This document shows positions 59,332-64,000 of a stretch of DNA of 64,000 nucleotides, in pieces. This DNA comes from Fistularia commersonii (taxonomy: Eukaryota > Chordata > Actinopteri > Syngnathiformes > Fistulariidae), in NCBI GenBank assembly GCA_037954325.1, contig JBBMNZ010000007.1, positions 6,137,001-6,201,000 of the forward strand. Reading direction: 5' to 3'. Position numbers and translations under genes: made by a program. Under the pieces are notes generated by a model. The model saw nothing but the letters and a program-made list of their open reading frames with translations, searched no databases and was not told where the DNA came from. Positions within the stretch are counted from its first letter, which is position 1. Every line of letters starts with the position of its first letter.

Positions 59332-59670
59332 GACAGGAAGCGCTGTGTAAGGAGGAGCAGACCTGGCCAAACCACCGGCCATTACTGACCAGCGCTGACC
59401 ATTGGCCAATGGAGTATTTTGGACACATGCTATCTCCAGGTTAGCAGAGCACATTCTTCCCTCGTTTTTCACCCGGAGACGTAAAAGGACGTCGTTCATC
59501 GGAATTTGTTCCCCCGAAACAAACGCCGGCGCAGAAATACGTGCGTGTCAATACCTCAATTGGCATTAGCATGAGCATTAGCTCGGTGTCACACTTTCCT
59601 CAAACTTCCAGCGCAAAAAGCACTAAATAGATGAATTTGGATTAAAAACCCAGAGAAACAGCGGCATGCG

Positions 59671-59674
<4 letters not shown>

Positions 59675-59722
<48 letters not shown>

Positions 59723-59850
59723 AGCTCAGCTTTCACAATTCTCACAGTGAGTGGAGATAATCGGCTTTTACAAATATCAAGATTTGTTGGCGTGTGTGTG
59801 TGTGTTTGTGTGTGTGTGTGCGTGCATGTGTGTGTGTGTGTGTGTGTGTG
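59675..59850. repeat. CA tract facing a GT tract
   Basis: (CA)n at about 59675-59719 is followed 70 bases later by an interrupted (GT)n at about 59791-59850. The two tracts are complementary and could form a hairpin of roughly 45 bp in single-stranded DNA or RNA. Confidence 0.85.
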
Positions 59851-60204
59851 TATGTGGGCAGCCGGGACAATCAAGAACGCTCATATTTTCAATTGCTGCT
59901 TATCAAAATAGTTCTTCTGTGGCAATATGTCGTTGGGTAATGTAAAAAAAAAGTCACGGCCAAGCTGTTTACTCTGGAGTTCACCTTCGACGGGGAATTT
60001 TTTAACGTTTTGTTTCACATTTTAGATTTTGGGAAAGAGAACGAGTTGTTTGGGACGGACCATTTAAAACAAGCCCCGTTGCCAAAGCAGAAATATTCAG
60101 CCTGGCTGATGATGCTACGCGGCTAGCATGTGGTGAACATCGCAGACGGCGCCCTTCCTTGTTGCAAGCTGCAAAAAAACGTATGATGATACAAACTGAG
60201 AAGG

Positions 60205-60350
60205 TCATTCATTCATTCATTCATTCATTCATTCATTCATTCATTCATTCATTCATTATCCAAAGCGACTCCACCCAGGAAGGCCCCCTGTGACCCCGCG
60301 ACCTTCTGCTGCGGTGATGCAGCGCTAACCACCGCGCCACCGTGCCGCCG
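60205..60350 (-). repeat. (CATT)13 tract with SINE-like 5' head
   Basis: A 52-base CATT tract is joined to 'accttctgctgcggtgatgc' and 'gcgctaaccaccgcgccacc'. On the minus strand the latter is the tRNA-like head of the dispersed family. The body is truncated and the tetranucleotide may have grown from the element tail. Confidence 0.65.
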
Positions 60351-62639
60351 TTATATTTATCATATTTATATATTTATTTCAGGGTTGGAAAAAACAGGGC
60401 AACCTAAAATCATCCAGAAGAACGATCAGCAGATCAGATAATTAGCAAAAAAAAAAAAAAAAACCAAAATGCTTGGATGAGAAAACTGCCATTTGTGCAT
60501 CTTTATAAATAGCTAGAATGCTACGTTTATGCCCACGGGCGTCTTAAATACGCCGGAAAAAAAAACAGACGCGACGCGTTTCGGTTTACGACGCCGTCCA
60601 GAGCTGCCGCGTTTCCGGCCTATCAGGACGGCCGCCGCTTCCAGCTTCGATTTCGCTGTGGGTTAATTGAAATAAATGGATCGCAAGTTCACCACAATTG
60701 CTATGTTATGATAGCCATGTGTACTAAGTCATCAAGGTCTGTCCACAAGACGACAAGCACACAGCTCATTGCGAACTAAGTTCAGATCTGGCGAGGAGGT
60801 ACCATTTCAAAACGTCCGCCAGAATCGGGTGTCGCTGTCGAGACGGTTTCCCTGATCCCTTCTCTCCGTCATCATCTCGGTCATAGCTTCGTCGCCATGC
60901 TGGCTAGCTTCTAGCTCCCGTCCGCTGTTGGGAAATGAAGATTAAATTTCGGGGGGGCGGACAGCCTCTCTTTGTTTGGGAACAGTTCAGAAAGATTGGA
61001 AAGCGTATCGTTAGCATTAGCAGGGAATCTGGGCGTCCCCGCTTCGGCCGCTAACCCCCGAGAACCCGAAAAATGGACGGACCGATGGGATCGGTGTTTC
61101 AGCTATTAGCATGTAACTGTTAGCGCTATTGTTATCGCTATTGTTACCTATCGGTTTGCGGAGAACCTGGAAACTCCGCACCCTACGAAACTCCGAAAAA
61201 CACGGAAGCCTCCATTCTCATAGAGGCAATGTAGTACCGCTGATAGGGTACGCAGTACACCCCATACTCTTTGCAGTACTATTCCTTCCAATAGCCTTTC
61301 CAACAATTGCAGAGGAAGTTTTTTTTTTTACAGAACTTTTCACACAGCTGGCATTTCTCTGGGCCAAACCGAAGCTCCGGTCCTGAAACGACGTCTCTGC
61401 CAATCGCCACCTTTGCGCGAGACGCAAGAAAGCTGGAAAGTAAACACTATAATACACTCCATAAGGCCGCCATTGTGACGGGCGGAGTGGACGGAACGGA
61501 GGTGGAGGTCGTCGCGCTGTGGGAGTGATGGACCGAAAACCTCCGAAACCTCAGCCACCGTTTAAGAAAAACAAACCCGGTTTTACTTGAGAGCCAGCTA
61601 GCGCGTTATACACCCCTGACCTCAGGGAGGCTTCCCTTCCCTTCCACTGCACATGCTGTTCCACGATGACACATCCTAAATGGCCGCAGTGAAGCGTGGG
61701 CGCATCCACCGATCCAGTCTTTCTGCTCCAGAGGTGACGCTCAGACGACCACAAGTGGACGGTGCCATTTTTCAAACCCAATACGTTTTTCACGTAATAA
61801 GAACAGGAAGTCTTCGTCATCGGACGGGCGCCGTTAGCTACGTTGCTCCTACGGCGCAGGGGTGGGACGGCAGGTGGATGTGGCGGCCGCCGCAGACCTC
61901 ATTTGGAAAATAAATAACGCTGAACCCGGTCTGAAAAAGTCGGTTTTGCATTTGCCCGATCGGCGGCGGCGGCGGCGGCGGCTTTGCTCCCTGGGGGGGG
62001 GGGGGGGCCTTCACACGTGATTGCGTCTGACAGAGGGTCCGATGGCGGGAAACCACCGCGAAGCTTTAGACGTCAACGTGCGGTAAACAAGGCCAGACGG
62101 GCGACCCCCCCCTCCGAGGCCGAGCACGTTCCCCCCTGATCTCCCGTTTCGTCCCGTATTTCTCGCGGCCCATTTGGACAATTGTGTTATGATGGCAGTG
62201 CAAACAGACCTTTGCACCGGGCAGGCCTTCAGGAATGCTGATGGCGTGTAAGCCGACACTTGGCCGGCTGCGGGAAGCCAAAGTATCATTTATAAGGAAC
62301 CCCCCCCCCCCCGCAGCGTGATAGGTGGGCGGTGTTCATCGCCGGCCAATCGGCGGCACAGGCCTGTGACAGGGTGATTGGCAGAACTGTACCAGAGTCA
62401 GCTTGAATTGGATGTAATGACCAGGGTGGAATCGGTGGTAAAGTACGTGCCACGCATTTAAATGGATGCCCTGTAAAAGAACATCCACCCTGCTGAGGCG
62501 GGGATTTCTGTCGGGGAGGCCATGGAACCGGCAACCGGGGTTTATCTTTAAAAAAAAAAAAAGAAAGTCGTACTTTTCCCATCCCCGCGGTCTGCATGCG
62601 ACGTTTTACCACACCGGACGCCGCAACTGCCGCTTCACC

Positions 62640-62885
62640 GCTTGCCCCGCCGTCGGGGTCGGGGAGGGGGGCGGAGCCTATCTCAGTTGTGATTGGTTGA
62701 GAGGCAGGATTTCTCCTGGAGCCGATTATAGAGACGTCCAACATTCACCCTCTCATATGGACAATGTAGGGTCTCCAGCGAACCTCCTGCATGTGTTTAG
62801 ACTGTTTGAGGAACCCGGAGAACCCTGAGGAACCCCACGCAGACGCCCGGAGAACATGGAGGCTCCACACAGGAAAGAAAGTGGA
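62640..62885 (-). repeat. SINE-like repeat copy
   Basis: One of the best preserved bodies: 'gcggagcctatctcagttgtgattggttgagaggcagg' (part), 'gacgtccaacattcaccctc' and 'gaacctcctgcatgtgttta' follow each other in family order. Confidence 0.7.
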
Positions 62886-63072
62886 AAGTCAAAGTATTTT
62901 TAGTTATCTACACCGGAACTTACGTGTCTGGAAATCTTGTTTGGTACCCGGCGCTGGCGTGGACGGCGGGCCGGATGCAGAATTATCTGAGGGTGAGCCT
63001 GAAGGACCACCGCAGTGTAAACCCTCTCCCACCAGGAAGGAGCTCCAGGATGAGGCTTCGAAGGAGAGCAGC

Positions 63073-63078
<6 letters not shown>

Positions 63079-63124
<46 letters not shown>

Positions 63125-63133
63125 TGTGTGTGG
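63079..63133. repeat. GT microsatellite
   Basis: About 26 GT dinucleotides with one 'tatg' interruption near 63118. Confidence 0.9.
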
Positions 63134-63424
63134 TCCCGTCACCGGCCGGTGAATTATTTTTAAAATTCCAGGTTAAATATTTTCTTTTCCGCTCACGTCG
63201 CCACTGACACTTTTAGAAGTGGTGTGGAAATAATAATAAAAAAAAAAAAAAGATAATAAAATAAAAATCTGTAATTATTAGAATTAGAATGATTTTACAA
63301 TCCAGTTCTGACAAGACTAACTGTGACACTCTTAAACAGTTTTTTTTTTTTTTTTTTTAATGTAGCATGACGGCTAATTAGCAGGCTAATTAGCTAATTA
63401 GCTCGATGCCGTTTACTCAGACAG

Positions 63425-63560
63425 GAAGCTGCCATGACGACGGTTGAAGTTTTAAACTTCACTTTCGGTTCGCACTTTGGCCCGAGCAAGAAGGTCCCCG
63501 GTTGGATTCCCGGCCGAGGAGCCCCTTCGTGTGGAGTCTCAAACCGAAAATGCACGACGA
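63425..63560 (+). repeat. SINE-like repeat head and partial body
   Basis: 'gagcaagaaggtccccggtt' followed by 'ggattcccggccgagg' contains a degenerate Pol III B box. It continues with 'cgtgtggagtctc' before diverging. It is not a functional tRNA: there is no cloverleaf. Confidence 0.5.
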
Positions 63561-64000
63561 TCATTGTATCGGCGTGACGGAGAGAGCTAACGGTCGCGTA
63601 TCTTTCGTCGCGCCGACCGGCTGAATGTCTGGTAACGATCCGTGTGTTTTCCTCAAAGCCGGAGTTCCTGGTTGTGCGTGCAGCGGCCGAGTCCGCGGGT
63701 TAATAACAGGGCCTGATTGTGTAGCGAATGGCTGTTTGTGTATCCGCCACCGCTGATTGTTAAACGAGGGACGTAATAATGCGCCCTCTGTACTCGGTTT
63801 CCTGCTCCGCACCCCCTCCCTCGAACCCCCCGACTTTATTTGAGGTTTGAGGAAATTATTGGTAAAATCCATGACACTGAACATAGTTCTGAAATAGCCC
63901 GAAACATCACCCGTTGGCTCGGCGGACGAATATTAGTCTTTTTTTTGGTGCAAAAAAACGTGGACTGGCGAGGGTAACCGATGCAAATGGAGTCGAAGTT

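Larger units (their letters stand above)
51319..64000. other. long spacer without a recognised gene
   Basis: I found no protein family and no convincing exon chain on either strand. Contents that I can name are SINE-like copies, a LINE 3' fragment, CA/GT microsatellites, homopolymers (for example T about 56718-56752 and 58686-58704), (GGC)n at 61961-61981 and a small repeat family near 52680-52960 and 57870-58100. CpG density is high across much of it. One open block near 59107-59270 is listed as a finding. Confidence 0.55.

Noticed and set aside
59623..59945. Cys/Val- and His/Thr-rich open frames
   Set aside because: They are translations of CA/GT microsatellites.
61129..61558. Membrane-protein-like frame near 61.1 kb
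   Set aside because: Hydrophobicity comes from T-rich sequence and the frame crosses a 12-base T run; overlapping frames on both strands are equally long.
63480..63510. tRNA gene from a B-box-like motif
   Set aside because: There is no cloverleaf; the motif is part of the dispersed SINE-like repeat, as are those at 21930 and 60340.

Overview
The window is nuclear DNA from a vertebrate, almost certainly a ray-finned (teleost) fish. The genes have many short exons with GT-AG introns. The three recognisable proteins are vertebrate-specific. The spacers hold fish-type transposons, a dispersed tRNA-headed SINE-like repeat, and a very high load of microsatellites and homopolymers. I see no bacterial, viral or organellar gene set and no CRISPR array.

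Three protein-coding genes were reconstructed exon by exon with consistent splice phases. (1) akr1d1, minus strand, 4159-8004: nine coding exons encode a 326-residue steroid 5-beta-reductase. (2) trim24, plus strand, from 9459: RING, two B-boxes, coiled coil, a long linker and a PHD finger, recognisable as far as 21887. It is divergently arranged with akr1d1 across about 1.45 kb. (3) fbln1, plus strand, 29923-50903: fibulin-1, with 14 shared exons and two alternative 3' ends, isoform C (one terminal exon) and isoform D (three further exons).

Region by region: 1-4158 is intergenic, with a degenerate hAT-like element and SINE-like debris. 4159-8004 is akr1d1, with an approximately 28-bp minisatellite in intron 4. 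8005-9458 is the shared upstream region. 9459-21887 is trim24; its large intron 2 carries a 140-bp tandem array, a tRNA-Glu(CTC) gene on the opposite strand and a broken Ty3/gypsy element. 21888-26710 is a retroelement pile (SINE-like copy, Ty3/gypsy remnant with a LINE inside it, Tc1-type MITE), exactly where the trim24 bromodomain exons should lie. 26711-27104 holds two phase-compatible but unidentified exons. 27105-29922 is AT-rich repeats and the fbln1 upstream region. Fbln1 intron 1 has two minisatellite arrays of the same family in inverted orientation. 50904-64000 has no gene I can support; it is CpG-rich spacer with SINE-like copies, CA/GT tracts and a small unexplained repeat family.

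The genes do not form a pathway: bile-acid/steroid metabolism, chromatin and nuclear-receptor co-regulation, and extracellular matrix. The points most worth a second look are the missing trim24 bromodomain, GC-AG introns in trim24, twin (TG)12 tracts abutting two fbln1 splice acceptors plus a long CA repeat in the intron where C and D transcripts diverge, a perfect hairpin four bases upstream of the akr1d1 start codon, and the inverted minisatellite pair.
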